Source: Nitrosomonadales bacterium
GTDB taxonomy: Bacteria > Pseudomonadota > Gammaproteobacteria > Burkholderiales > Gallionellaceae
Length of the DNA: 64,000 nt
NCBI GenBank assembly: GCA_016199835.1
Contig: JACQFX010000037.1
Coordinates: 16,632 to 80,631 of the forward strand
Direction: 5' to 3'
The notes below the pieces were generated by a model that was not told where the DNA came from, searched no databases, and saw only the letters and a list, made by a program, of their open reading frames with translations. This document shows, one piece after another, positions 35,458-45,159 of this stretch; the stretch's first letter is position 1, and every line of letters starts with the position of its first letter. The position numbers and the translations under genes are program-made.

Positions 35458-36231
35458 ATGCTTCCTCCAATTTCCTGCCCTGTCTGCAACAGCAATTGCT
35501 CGCCGCTCGATGTGGTTGATTTCAACAAGGCGTGCGAAGAAATGCGCGGCAAATTTCTCAAGCTCTCGGGAATCCCCATTTATTATTATCTGTGCAACAA
35601 CTGCCAGTTCTGTTTTGCGCCAGAGTTCATGAAATGGGAACTGCGCGACTTCGAAGAGAAAATTTACAACCAGGACTACGTCCTGGTAGACCCCGATTAT
35701 CTCGATAGCCGCCCTCGCCAACTGGCGAATAAATTGCTGTCCATGTTCCCCGTGCAGGGGCCGCAAATAAAGCATCTGGATTTCGGCGGAGGGGATGGGC
35801 TGCTGAGCCGCATATTGCGGGAAGCGAACTGGCAATCCACGTCCTATGATCCATTCGTGGACAAAGACACCAAGCTGGGCGACCTGGGGCAGTTTCAACT
35901 GATCACGGCATTTGAAGTCTTTGAGCATGTTCCCGACGTTTGCAGGCTGATTCGGGATCTGTCCTCATTGCTGGCCTCAGACGGAATTGTGCTATTCACA
36001 ACAAACGTATCAGATGGGCAAATTGCCCAGAACCGGCGCATCAACTGGTGGTATGCCTCGCCGCGAAATGGCCACATCAGTCTCTTTTCACGGAAAAGCC
36101 TGGCTATCCTGGGGGGGAAAGAAGGATTCACGGTTGGCGGTTTTTCTGATGGCCTGCACATGCTCTCCAGGCGCGCACCCGCCTGGGCCAGCCACTTGTT
36201 CCCCCAGGCCGGCACCAGGCCTGCGCCTTGA
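35458..36231 (+). CDS. Class I methyltransferase with N-terminal zinc-ribbon-like motif
   Basis: A 257-residue protein. Four cysteines at the N-terminus (CPVC...CNNC, residues 7-10 and about 46-49) form a likely zinc site. A SAM-dependent methyltransferase domain follows: HLDFGGGDGLLSRIL is motif I, ITAFEVFEHVPD the post-motif, and ISLFSRKSLAIL later. The layout is typical of methyltransferases in polysaccharide gene clusters. The start at 35458 has no strong ribosome site. It lies 53 bases after the TPR gene and converges with the acyltransferase gene. Confidence 0.8.
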   Translation: MLPPISCPVCNSNCSPLDVVDFNKACEEMRGKFLKLSGIPIYYYLCNNCQFCFAPEFMKWELRDFEEKIYNQDYVLVDPDYLDSRPRQLANKLLSMFPVQGPQIKHLDFGGGDGLLSRILREANWQSTSYDPFVDKDTKLGDLGQFQLITAFEVFEHVPDVCRLIRDLSSLLASDGIVLFTTNVSDGQIAQNRRINWWYASPRNGHISLFSRKSLAILGGKEGFTVGGFSDGLHMLSRRAPAWASHLFPQAGTRPAP

Positions 36232-36272
36232 GCTGAAAAACGCAATTGATCGGGAAGGTACGGAAAATCCGG

Positions 36273-38351
36273 CTACCGCTCTTCCCGCGCAAAATCTTCC
36301 ACAAAGGGAACCAGTTTCGCCGCAATGCGCGTACTCGCATATTGCGAGATGTGGTCACCATACGAATAGAGCAGCCTTCCTTCGTGGAAAGGCGTGCACA
36401 TGCGATCTTCCATGTCGCAGAGCTGACCCAACGTGTCAAAAATGCGCAGCTTGTCCGGATATTTCGCCTGTAGCCGGTCGAGCACCATGCGGTATTGCGC
36501 CGTAAGCTCCAGATGGCGGTCATAGCTGACGGAGCACGACGGGTCGTGCCCCAGGTTCATGGCCCTGTTGAGCCAGCTCAATGAGGTGATACGCCTGATG
36601 CACTGTTTGGGATCCCTGAAGGTCGGATTATCAACCGTGATCACCACTTTCTTCCCGGCTCTGATCAGGGCGGAAATCATGCCGTCCAGTCCGGCGAATG
36701 CCACTTCCGCATAAGGGCTTGCAGGCAGATCGTCTATGGAAGTTTCGTTGTTCAGGCGAAAAAGGTTGCGCGTCGCGGTGGTAAACACGACGACCTTGAC
36801 ATCGGGGTTGCCTGCGAGCGCATCCAGCGCAATCTTCGACGAACTCTGGAAATTCTCGTAAACCGGTTCGTTGCTGATGACCGGGACGGTGGCGCCATGG
36901 GAAGTCCAGCCGCCGATGAACAGCCAGTGCCCGTTGTCGGTCGAGGCATTGAATAGCCCCGGAGCAAGAACGGCTGCCTTGCTGTCTCCCACCAGCGCAA
37001 ACCTGACGTTACCTCGATCATCGCTCACACAGTTCTGCACCATTTCCTCGTCCGCCGCTTGCCGGATGCCGCAGCCGCCGCCGACGTTATGCACATTGAT
37101 GTCTGAATCATTGATCGCCTGCGAATTGATACTGACGACTTCCCGGAACTCGAATCCCTCATTCGATCTGGCATCGTATCCAGCAATGCCGACAGCGAGC
37201 ATCAAGACGCAAAGCGCAAATACTTTGGCGCGCAACTCCCGCCCGAAGCGCAACGGTCGCTCGACCAGCCTGTATGTCAGCCCGGCCAGCACGACCGCCA
37301 GCAGAACCAGAGCCATGCGCATCACTGGCGTCGGCTCGCCGGACTTGACGATATAGGCAAACGACAGCAGGGGCCAGTGCCACAAATAGAGCGGGTAGCT
37401 GATCAGCCCGATCCAGACCATCGCGCGGCTCGACAGCAACGTGCGATTCAGCCAGGCCTGCGGCCCCGCAGAAATAATCAGGCTGGCACCCAGCGTGGGC
37501 AGCAACGCCCACCAGCCGGGAAAGACTTTCTCCTTGCTGACGAGCAGCACGGCGGCTCCTATCAGCAGGAGGCCGAATGCCGAACGTATATTTTGCAGCA
37601 TGGGTCCGGCCTGACCCGGGAAAACCCCCGCAGGCACCGCCCCCATCCGGCGTTTCAGACCGCCCTTCCAACTCATCTCGTACAACGTGAAACCGGCCAG
37701 CATGCTGCCGAAGGTCAGTTCCCAGAAGCGCGAGAGCGGGGAATAAAACGCCTGTGCCGCATCACCGCTCACCTTGTCGACATTGACGGCAAAAGAAACG
37801 GCAATGATGGCAAGCGTGACGAACAGCAGGTTGGTGCGCTTCTTCCAGGCCCAATACAGCAGCAGCGGCCAGATGATGTAGAACTGCTCTTCCACGCCCA
37901 GCGACCAGAGATGCAGCAAGGGCTTGGTCTCTGCGGCATTGTCGAAATAACCGGCCTCCTGCCAGAAGAACAGGTTGGACACGAAACCCGCGCCGGCTGC
38001 GATGTGCTTGCCCAACTGCCGGTATTCGTCGGAGAGCAGCACGAACCAGCCCAGGGCATAACAGGCGGCCAGCACCAGGATCAGTGCGGGGAAAATGCGC
38101 TTGATGCGGCGCGCATAAAATTCGCCGAAACTGAAACCGCCATCCTCCAGACTGCCCAGGATAATGGTGGAAATGAGGAAACCCGAGATGACGAAAAACA
38201 CGTCCACCCCGACAAAGCCGCCTCTGACCCATTCCGGGAAGGCGTGATAACCCACAACGATCAGGATGGCGATTGCGCGCAGCCCGTCAATGTCGGCGCG
38301 ATACTTGGGGGAAAGCAGGTGGGGATGCGTATTGAGAGTGGAGTGATTCAT
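36273..38351 (-). CDS. Acyltransferase 3-SGNH O-acetyltransferase (OafA/YrhL type)
   Basis: A 692-residue membrane enzyme. Residues about 15-390 form the Acyltransferase 3 domain with about ten helices and the conserved histidine in VGYHAFPEWVRGGFVGVDVFFVISGFLIS plus RRIKRIFPAL. A periplasmic SGNH hydrolase-like domain follows, with the GDS block FALVGDSKAAV and the C-terminal DxxH-type block GDHISQYAS. Such proteins O-acetylate LPS O-antigen, capsule or peptidoglycan. It belongs to the insert between the two holC copies and points against the other two genes. Confidence 0.9.
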   Translation of the reverse strand: MNHSTLNTHPHLLSPKYRADIDGLRAIAILIVVGYHAFPEWVRGGFVGVDVFFVISGFLISTIILGSLEDGGFSFGEFYARRIKRIFPALILVLAACYALGWFVLLSDEYRQLGKHIAAGAGFVSNLFFWQEAGYFDNAAETKPLLHLWSLGVEEQFYIIWPLLLYWAWKKRTNLLFVTLAIIAVSFAVNVDKVSGDAAQAFYSPLSRFWELTFGSMLAGFTLYEMSWKGGLKRRMGAVPAGVFPGQAGPMLQNIRSAFGLLLIGAAVLLVSKEKVFPGWWALLPTLGASLIISAGPQAWLNRTLLSSRAMVWIGLISYPLYLWHWPLLSFAYIVKSGEPTPVMRMALVLLAVVLAGLTYRLVERPLRFGRELRAKVFALCVLMLAVGIAGYDARSNEGFEFREVVSINSQAINDSDINVHNVGGGCGIRQAADEEMVQNCVSDDRGNVRFALVGDSKAAVLAPGLFNASTDNGHWLFIGGWTSHGATVPVISNEPVYENFQSSSKIALDALAGNPDVKVVVFTTATRNLFRLNNETSIDDLPASPYAEVAFAGLDGMISALIRAGKKVVITVDNPTFRDPKQCIRRITSLSWLNRAMNLGHDPSCSVSYDRHLELTAQYRMVLDRLQAKYPDKLRIFDTLGQLCDMEDRMCTPFHEGRLLYSYGDHISQYASTRIAAKLVPFVEDFAREER

Positions 38352-38548
38352 TCAGTCTCTGTTCCGGTTCTGGCTCGCAACACAAATGCGTACGCTCGCG
38401 CGGCTGTAAACGCGAAAAATTGCCGCCCGCGAAGCCTACTAGAAAACCCTTGCTGCGGGCAATCGAATTCAGCGCAACCAAACCGCAAGCATGGAAGCGA
38501 AGGCTAGCGCACCGGCATGCCCTGAGCCAGCCGAATCCGTCCTCCATT

Positions 38549-38557
38549 TGCTATAAT
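38549..38557 (+). promoter_or_regulatory. Extended -10 promoter of holC-valS
   Basis: TGC directly precedes a perfect TATAAT (38552-38557), an extended -10 element; no good -35 is visible. It lies 30 bases before the holC start. Confidence 0.55.
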
Positions 38558-38586
38558 CGCGCCGTTCCAGATCAGGCATCGCTCCC

Positions 38587-39018
38587 GTGACCAAAGTTGA
38601 TTTCTACACCGGCACCACCGACAAACTGCGCACGGCCTGCCAGTTAAGCCATAAGGCGCTGCAGAACGGCTTGCGCGTGCTACTGCACACGCCGGATGAA
38701 ACCGTTGCCGCCTCGCTGGACAAGCTGCTGTGGCACTACCCGGCGACCGCCTTCATCCCGCATTGCCGCAGCAAGGACGCCGGGGCCGCAACCATGCCGG
38801 TGCTGCTCGGCCATGATGGCGAGACCTTCCCGCACAGCGAGTTGCTGATCAGCCTGCATAGCGAGTGCCTGCCATTCTTCAGCCGCTTCGAACGCCTGAT
38901 CGAGATCGTCGGACTGGATGAGGAAGATAAACGCCAGGGGCGGGAACGCTTCAAGTTTTACAAGGACAGGGGCTACGAGATGCGCCACTTCGACCTCACC
39001 AAGGCCGAAGCCACATGA
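38587..39018 (+). CDS. holC: DNA polymerase III chi subunit
   Basis: A 143-residue HolC with GTG start ([25 protein letters not shown]). It links the clamp loader to single-strand-binding protein. The family blocks [16 protein letters not shown] and [36 protein letters not shown] are visible. It overlaps the next frame by four bases. It should directly follow pepA but is displaced by 4.6 kb. Confidence 0.95.
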   Translation: MTKVDFYTGTTDKLRTACQLSHKALQNGLRVLLHTPDETVAASLDKLLWHYPATAFIPHCRSKDAGAATMPVLLGHDGETFPHSELLISLHSECLPFFSRFERLIEIVGLDEEDKRQGRERFKFYKDRGYEMRHFDLTKAEAT

Positions 39019-42000
39019 CGATGCGCAACAGGACAAACGATCTGACGGACATCCCGGTATTGACCGAGATCATTTCCGCAGCGATAGACATTCCGACCCT
39101 GACGGAAATCGTCGCCGGGATGCCCGCCGAAACTCCCGATGCTACCGGCGTTCAAGCGGCCCCGCACAACGACGATTCGCAGCATCTGTTGGCCGAACTG
39201 GAATCTCGCGTGGAAATCATGCTGCGCGAAAAACTTGCGGCGCAATTCGAACGGCTGCGGCAGGATGCGATAGACAGCGCCGTACAGGAACTCAAGGCCG
39301 AATTGCCCGCGCTGCTGCAATCCATGCTGCCTGATTTGGAACCCCCGGCCTCTGATACAATGCCGCCCCTTCCCGCCGCAATGGCAACACCCGAACCGAA
39401 CACGATAAAAATGGAACTCGCAAAAAGTTTTGAACCCAAGGACATCGAAGCGCGCTGGTACCCGAAATGGGAACGGGCGGATTATTTCAAGGCCGGACTC
39501 GACGCCAGCAAGCAGGACAATTTCTGCATCCTGCTGCCGCCGCCCAACGTCACCGGCACGCTGCACATGGGGCACGGCTTCAACCAGACATTGATGGATG
39601 CGCTCACGCGCTATCACCGCATGCGCGGCGACAATACGCTGTGGCAACCGGGCACCGATCACGCGGGCATCGCTACGCAAATAGTTGTCGAACGCCAGCT
39701 CGATGCACAAGGCATCTCGCGCCACGATCTGGGCCGCGAAAAATTCATCGAGAAAGTGTGGGAGTGGAAGGAATATTCCGGCGGCACGATCACCCAGCAG
39801 ATGCGCCGCCTCGGCACTTCGCCCGACTGGTCGCGCGAGCGTTTCACTATGGATGCAGGCCTGTCGCGCGCGGTCACCGAGACCTTCGTGCGCCTGTACA
39901 ACGAAGGCCTAATCTATCGCGGCAAACGGCTGGTGAACTGGGATCCGAAACTGCACACGGCCGTGTCCGACCTCGAAGTGGTGTCGCAGGAAGAGGACGG
40001 CAACATGTGGCACATCGCCTATCCGCTGGAGACCGGCGTGGGTGCGCTGATCGTCGCCACCACGCGGCCCGAGACCCTGCTCGGCGACGTGGCGGTAGCG
40101 GTGCATCCAGAAGATGCGCGCTACAAACACCTGATCGGGCAGCAACTGAAGCTGCCTTTGTGCAACCGCACGATCCCCATCATCGCCGATGATTATGTCG
40201 ATCCGGCGTTCGGCACCGGCTGCGTGAAGATCACGCCCGCGCACGACTTCAATGACTATGCGATGGGCCAGCGCCACGGCCTTACGCCGATCAGCATTTT
40301 CACACTGGATGCGAAAATAATTGATCCATCGAAACCTCAAAATGCAGGTTTCCGCCATGTAGCCCGAGATCCGGAAACAGGGCTTAAAACAGTCACTGAT
40401 GAAAATCCAAACTGGGACGAATTCTCAGCCGAAAGCTGGTTACCCAAAAAATACTGTGGACTGGACCGCTATGATGCGCGCAAGCAGATACTCGCCGACC
40501 TCGATGCGCAGAAACTGCTGATCGCCACCAAGCCGCACAAACTCATGGTGCCGCGCGGCGACCGTACGCACGTCGTGATAGAGCCCATGCTCACCGATCA
40601 GTGGTTCGTGGCGATGAGCGCGCCGGGCAAAGACGGCAAGAGCATCACCGCACAGGCGCTGGAATGCGTAGCATCGGGCGAGATCAAATTCCACCCGGAG
40701 AACTGGGTCAACACCTACAACCAGTGGCTCAACAACATCCAGGACTGGTGCATCTCGCGCCAATTGTGGTGGGGGCATCAGATCCCCGCATGGTATGGCG
40801 AAAACGGCGAAATATTCGTTGCTCACGACGAAGCCGAAGCAAAACAGACCGCTACGAAAGCGGGCTACACGGGCAATCTCAAGCGCGACGACGACGTGCT
40901 CGACACTTGGTTCTCTTCCGCGCTGTGGCCGTTCTCCACGCTGGACTGGACGACAGACGAAGCGCAGAACGATCAGAATCAGTTCCTCCAGCAATACCTG
41001 CCGTCCTCGGTGCTGGTCACCGGCTTCGACATCATCTTCTTCTGGGTGGCGCGCATGGTGATGATGACCAAACACATCACCGGCAAGATTCCGTTCAAGG
41101 ATGTGTACGTGCACGGCCTGATCCGCGACGCGGAAGGACACAAGATGTCCAAGTCCAAGGGCAACGTGCTCGACCCGATAGATTTGATCGATGGCATCGC
41201 CCTCGAAGACCTGGTAAAGAAGCGCACCACCGGCCTGATGAATCCCAGAGATGCCGAGAAGATCGAGAAACGCACACGTAAGGAATTCCCCGAAGGCATC
41301 CCCGCGTTCGGCACCGATGCACTGCGCTTTACTTTCGCCTCGCTGGCCTCGCCCGGACGCGACATCAAGTTCGACATGCAGCGCTGCGAAGGCTATCGCA
41401 ACTTCTGCAACAAACTATGGAACGCCACGCGCTTCGTGCTAATGAATTGCGAAGACAAGGATGTCGGCATCGACGAATCGCTGCCGCTGGAATTCTCCGC
41501 CGCCGACAAATGGATGATAGGCAAGCTGCAACAGGCCGAAGCCGAGATGGAGAAACATTTCGCCGACTACCGTTTCGACATGGCTGCGCGCATCGTTTAC
41601 GAACTGGTGTGGGACACCTACTGCGACTGGTATGTGGAGCTGGCCAAGGTGCAGATCGCCAACGGCAACGAGAACCAGCAACGCGCCACGCGGCGCACAT
41701 TGGTGCGCGTGCTGGAAACCATGTTGCGCCTGGCACATCCTGTCATTCCCTTCATCACCGAAGAGCTGTGGCAGCGCGTCGCGCCGCTGGCGGGAAAACA
41801 CGGCGACAGCATCATGCTGCAAGCTTATCCGCAAGCCAACCCCAAGCTGATAGACCAGGATGCGCTGGAACATGTTCGCCTTTTACAGGAGATGGTCGCC
41901 GCGTGCCGCAGCCTGCGCAGCGAGATGAATCTGTCGCCCGCACAGCGCGTGCCGCTGCTGACAGCGGGAGACCACGATATCCTGACCAGCTTTGCGCCTT

Positions 42001-42314
42001 ATTTGCAGGCGCTGGGCAAATTGAGCGAAGTCAGCGTGCTGGACGACCTGCCGGATGACGATGCGCCAATCGCTGTGGCAGGCGATTTCAAGCTCATGCT
42101 GAAAGTCGAGATAGATGTGGCCGTCGAACGCGAACGTCTGGACAAGGAGCTGGCCCGCATCTCCGGCGAGGTCGCCAAGGCCCAATCCAAACTGGGCAAC
42201 GCCAGCTTCGTCGACCGCGCCCCCGCTGCCGTAGTGGAACAGGAACGCAGACGCCTGGATGATTTCTGCACCGTGTTGATGCAATTGCAGGTGCAGCGCA
42301 ACAAGCTGGGGTGA
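39015..42314 (+). CDS. valS: Valyl-tRNA synthetase with in-frame N-terminal extension
   Basis: A 1099-residue open frame. From M133 (position 39411, [17 protein letters not shown]) it is a full-length valyl-tRNA synthetase of 967 residues: HMGH in [15 protein letters not shown], the CP1 editing domain, KMSKS in [10 protein letters not shown], and a C-terminal coiled coil. The first 132 residues look like the small protein often encoded between holC and valS in betaproteobacteria (IPVLTEII repeated as IPTLTEIV, then a Glu/Leu-rich helical part [26 protein letters not shown]). No stop separates them. Either the two are naturally fused or translation also starts at 39411, where no ribosome site is seen. 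Confidence 0.92.
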   Translation: MTMRNRTNDLTDIPVLTEIISAAIDIPTLTEIVAGMPAETPDATGVQAAPHNDDSQHLLAELESRVEIMLREKLAAQFERLRQDAIDSAVQELKAELPALLQSMLPDLEPPASDTMPPLPAAMATPEPNTIKMELAKSFEPKDIEARWYPKWERADYFKAGLDASKQDNFCILLPPPNVTGTLHMGHGFNQTLMDALTRYHRMRGDNTLWQPGTDHAGIATQIVVERQLDAQGISRHDLGREKFIEKVWEWKEYSGGTITQQMRRLGTSPDWSRERFTMDAGLSRAVTETFVRLYNEGLIYRGKRLVNWDPKLHTAVSDLEVVSQEEDGNMWHIAYPLETGVGALIVATTRPETLLGDVAVAVHPEDARYKHLIGQQLKLPLCNRTIPIIADDYVDPAFGTGCVKITPAHDFNDYAMGQRHGLTPISIFTLDAKIIDPSKPQNAGFRHVARDPETGLKTVTDENPNWDEFSAESWLPKKYCGLDRYDARKQILADLDAQKLLIATKPHKLMVPRGDRTHVVIEPMLTDQWFVAMSAPGKDGKSITAQALECVASGEIKFHPENWVNTYNQWLNNIQDWCISRQLWWGHQIPAWYGENGEIFVAHDEAEAKQTATKAGYTGNLKRDDDVLDTWFSSALWPFSTLDWTTDEAQNDQNQFLQQYLPSSVLVTGFDIIFFWVARMVMMTKHITGKIPFKDVYVHGLIRDAEGHKMSKSKGNVLDPIDLIDGIALEDLVKKRTTGLMNPRDAEKIEKRTRKEFPEGIPAFGTDALRFTFASLASPGRDIKFDMQRCEGYRNFCNKLWNATRFVLMNCEDKDVGIDESLPLEFSAADKWMIGKLQQAEAEMEKHFADYRFDMAARIVYELVWDTYCDWYVELAKVQIANGNENQQRATRRTLVRVLETMLRLAHPVIPFITEELWQRVAPLAGKHGDSIMLQAYPQANPKLIDQDALEHVRLLQEMVAACRSLRSEMNLSPAQRVPLLTAGDHDILTSFAPYLQALGKLSEVSVLDDLPDDDAPIAVAGDFKLMLKVEIDVAVERERLDKELARISGEVAKAQSKLGNASFVDRAPAAVVEQERRRLDDFCTVLMQLQVQRNKLG

Positions 42315-42322
42315 GCGCGCCT

Positions 42323-43621
42323 CTAGCCGCCCTTGTGTTCCATGCGACCGCTCAGCAAATGTGAGATGCGCGTATTCGCCACGGCGAGGCGATCTACCAG
42401 CATGCGCAGGAATGCGTTATCGAACTGAAAACGGCAGCCTGTTGTAGCCTTCTCCAGCACGTCCGGATTGATTTCGATCAGCGTCACATCGGACTCGGAC
42501 ACCACGTCCGTAGTGCGCGTGAAATCGCGCGCGGACAGATGCGCCATCTCGCCGAAGCAATCGCCCTTGCATAGCGTGCTCAGCAAACGATCCTGCTTGA
42601 GCACCCTGACCATGCCCTGGCCCAGGATGAAGAATTCGCGCCCCTGATCGCCATCGTGCAGGATGTATTCTCCTTTGCCCACCTTGCGCCATTCGCTGAT
42701 GCGCAACGCTTCCCACAACTCGACGTCGCTGAAGTTCCTGAAAAAAGCCAGTGAGCGCAGGATGTCGAATTTCTCCATATCAAAAATTTCCGTGTGCGTC
42801 ACCATGTTGTGGTTGAAGAAGCCCACCAGGTCTTGCGCGAACTCCTCCCATGTCTGGTAGCGCAAAGACAGATCCTTATGCATGGCCCGCAACACGATGG
42901 CATCAAGCTCCGGCGGCACTTCCGGGCGCAGGGAACTCGGAGCCTGTGGCTGCACATTCATGATCTGGTAGATCAGGCTGTAGTTGTTGCCCGCGTCGAA
43001 CGGCAGCCTGCCGGTAAGCAACTGGAACATGGTGACACCCAGCGAATAAATATCGGTCTGCGATGTCAGCGGATGGTCGTTGACCTGCTCCGGCGACATA
43101 TAGGCGGGAGAGCCGACGCCACTTACCTGGGTGATCTGCTGGTTCAGCACCATCGCTGCGCCGAAATCGGAGATCTTGATGTCGCTCTGCGCGCACAACA
43201 GGATATTGGCCGGCTTGATATCCCGGTGTATCACGCCTTGGGTTTGCGCGTATTCCAGCGCCTTGCAACACTTGTAGATGACTTCCGCTATCGTGGCGAA
43301 AGGCAGTAGCCGCGCCGCCTCGGTGAAATGGTCCAGAGACTCCCCTTCCACATATTCCATCACCATGTAATTCACTTCGCCTTCCATCGCGGCATCAAAC
43401 ACTTTCACGATGTGCGGATGCAGCAGCTTGCCCGCCAGCGATGCCTCGGTCAACAGCAGCTTGCGCTGCGCCCTGGCCAGATGCGGATCACGCAACAGTT
43501 CCGAGTTGAACAGCTTGAGTGCGACCCGCTGGTTGTTGAACGGGTCGAGCGCAAGATACACGGTGCTGGTCGAGCCGATACCGAGTTCCCGGATGATTTC
43601 ATATTTGCCTATTTTGTCCAT
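42323..43621 (-). CDS. Ser/Thr protein kinase with C-terminal cyclic-nucleotide-binding domain
   Basis: A 432-residue protein starting at the ATG at 43621 (AAAGG upstream). The Hanks-type kinase domain (about 5-275) is complete: GIGSTSTVYLALD glycine loop, VALKLF lysine, HRDIKPANILL catalytic loop, DFGAA, SPEQ activation segment. A cNMP-binding domain follows (about 310-430) with GREFFILGQGMVRVL and LCKGDCFGEMAHLSARDFTRTTDV, containing a phosphate-binding-cassette-like segment. There is no membrane helix. The design suggests cAMP- or cGMP-gated phosphorylation. An adenylate cyclase and a phosphodiesterase are encoded about 10 kb away. Confidence 0.88.
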   Translation of the reverse strand: MDKIGKYEIIRELGIGSTSTVYLALDPFNNQRVALKLFNSELLRDPHLARAQRKLLLTEASLAGKLLHPHIVKVFDAAMEGEVNYMVMEYVEGESLDHFTEAARLLPFATIAEVIYKCCKALEYAQTQGVIHRDIKPANILLCAQSDIKISDFGAAMVLNQQITQVSGVGSPAYMSPEQVNDHPLTSQTDIYSLGVTMFQLLTGRLPFDAGNNYSLIYQIMNVQPQAPSSLRPEVPPELDAIVLRAMHKDLSLRYQTWEEFAQDLVGFFNHNMVTHTEIFDMEKFDILRSLAFFRNFSDVELWEALRISEWRKVGKGEYILHDGDQGREFFILGQGMVRVLKQDRLLSTLCKGDCFGEMAHLSARDFTRTTDVVSESDVTLIEINPDVLEKATTGCRFQFDNAFLRMLVDRLAVANTRISHLLSGRMEHKGG

Positions 43622-43740
43622 GACGCCTTTTCCATTCCGCCGCGCTGGCGACTGCGGCAATTCTGCGGGTTTCGCGTAGTGCTGTCCAGATCGCATCCCG
43701 CACTTTCTAACTACAGGCCAATGCGGGTATCATACCGCCC

Positions 43741-45159
43741 ATGAAAAATCCCATACTCGCCGCACTCTGCGCACTTCCCTTACTTTGCCGTGCGGAGGGC
43801 CTGCCCGACCTGGGCGACGTTTCCCAGGCTGCGGTCTCGCCGCAACAGGAACGCTTGATCGGCGAGCAAAGCATGGTCGAGATCCGCGCCGACCTGAGCT
43901 ATCTGGATGATGCCGAAGTCAGCGATTATCTCAACCAGCTCGGCTACCGTCTGGTTGCCAACAGCAATGAACCGGATATGGGATTCGAGTTCTTCGCCAT
44001 CAACGACAATGCCATCAACGCATTCTCGCTGCCCGGCGGTTTCGTCGGGGTGAACACGGGCCTGATCCTCATCGCACAGAGCGAATCCGAACTCGCATCG
44101 GTATTGGCGCATGAAATATCGCACGCCACCCAGCACCACATAGTACGCATGATCGCCGGCCAGAAGATAGACACACTGGCTTCCATGGCCGCCCTCGCGA
44201 TAGCCATCCTGGCTGCGCGCAGCAATCCGGATGCATCGCAAGCAGCCATCGCCGGAATGCAGGCGGGATCCATCCAGCGACAATTGAACTTCTCCCGCGA
44301 CAATGAAAATGAAGCGGACCGCCTGGGGCTGGCTGTCCTGCAAAAATCCGGCTTCGATGTGCATGCCATGCCCACTTTTCTGGAACGTTTGCAGAAGGCC
44401 ACGCGCCTGATAGACGGCAATGTTCCGTCTTATTTACGCACCCACCCGGTCACCAGCGATCGCGTCGCGGAGATCGCCAACCGCGTACAGCCTATTCCCT
44501 ACCATCTGGTCGCAGACAGCCTGAGCTTCCATCTGGTACGCGCGAAATTGCGCGCTGCGCAAAAGAGTCCGCAGGAAGCGGTGGAGTTCTTCAACGATGC
44601 TCTGGGCGCGCAAAAATACGGCAACCAGATCGCGCAACGCTACGGCCTGGTACTGGCGCTGTTACGCAGCAACCAGGCCGTGCGCGCCGCGCAGGAGTTC
44701 GCGCCGTTGCAGGATCAGGTAACGCAGAATCCGATGATCGCCACCCTGTATGGGCAGATACGGCGCGCAAACGGCAAGGACAAGGGACTGGCGGCGTTCT
44801 ATCGCACCGCCACACAGAATTTTCCGCAGCACCGGGCGCTGACCTACGATTATGCCGAACTGCTATTGCAGGACAGGCGCAACGCGGACACACTCAAGCT
44901 GCTTAACGAGCAGATCATTGCCCACCCCACCGATTCGCATCTGTTCGAGTTGCAGGCGCGCACCTATGCAACGCTGGGCAATCAACAGAACGAACATCAT
45001 GCGCTCGCCCATGCCCATGCTTTGCGCGGCGACCTGCACGGCGCGATCGAACAGCTGGAACTGGCGAAACAGGCAGGCTCGGATTATTACCAGCTCTCGG
45101 CGATCGAGAGCGAACTCAAGCAACTCAGGGAAATTGCGGCGGCACACAGCAAGCGCTAA
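43741..45159 (+). CDS. bepA: Periplasmic M48 metalloprotease with TPR domain (BepA-like)
   Basis: A 472-residue protein with a signal peptide (about 1-18). The zinc motif is LAHEISHATQHH (H124, E125, H128) and the third ligand glutamate is in NENEADRLGL. The C-terminal half is TPR repeats. BepA-type proteins assist or degrade LptD and other outer-membrane proteins. It is divergent from the kinase gene and converges, with four bases of overlap, with the TPR membrane protein. Confidence 0.92.
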   Translation: MKNPILAALCALPLLCRAEGLPDLGDVSQAAVSPQQERLIGEQSMVEIRADLSYLDDAEVSDYLNQLGYRLVANSNEPDMGFEFFAINDNAINAFSLPGGFVGVNTGLILIAQSESELASVLAHEISHATQHHIVRMIAGQKIDTLASMAALAIAILAARSNPDASQAAIAGMQAGSIQRQLNFSRDNENEADRLGLAVLQKSGFDVHAMPTFLERLQKATRLIDGNVPSYLRTHPVTSDRVAEIANRVQPIPYHLVADSLSFHLVRAKLRAAQKSPQEAVEFFNDALGAQKYGNQIAQRYGLVLALLRSNQAVRAAQEFAPLQDQVTQNPMIATLYGQIRRANGKDKGLAAFYRTATQNFPQHRALTYDYAELLLQDRRNADTLKLLNEQIIAHPTDSHLFELQARTYATLGNQQNEHHALAHAHALRGDLHGAIEQLELAKQAGSDYYQLSAIESELKQLREIAAAHSKR

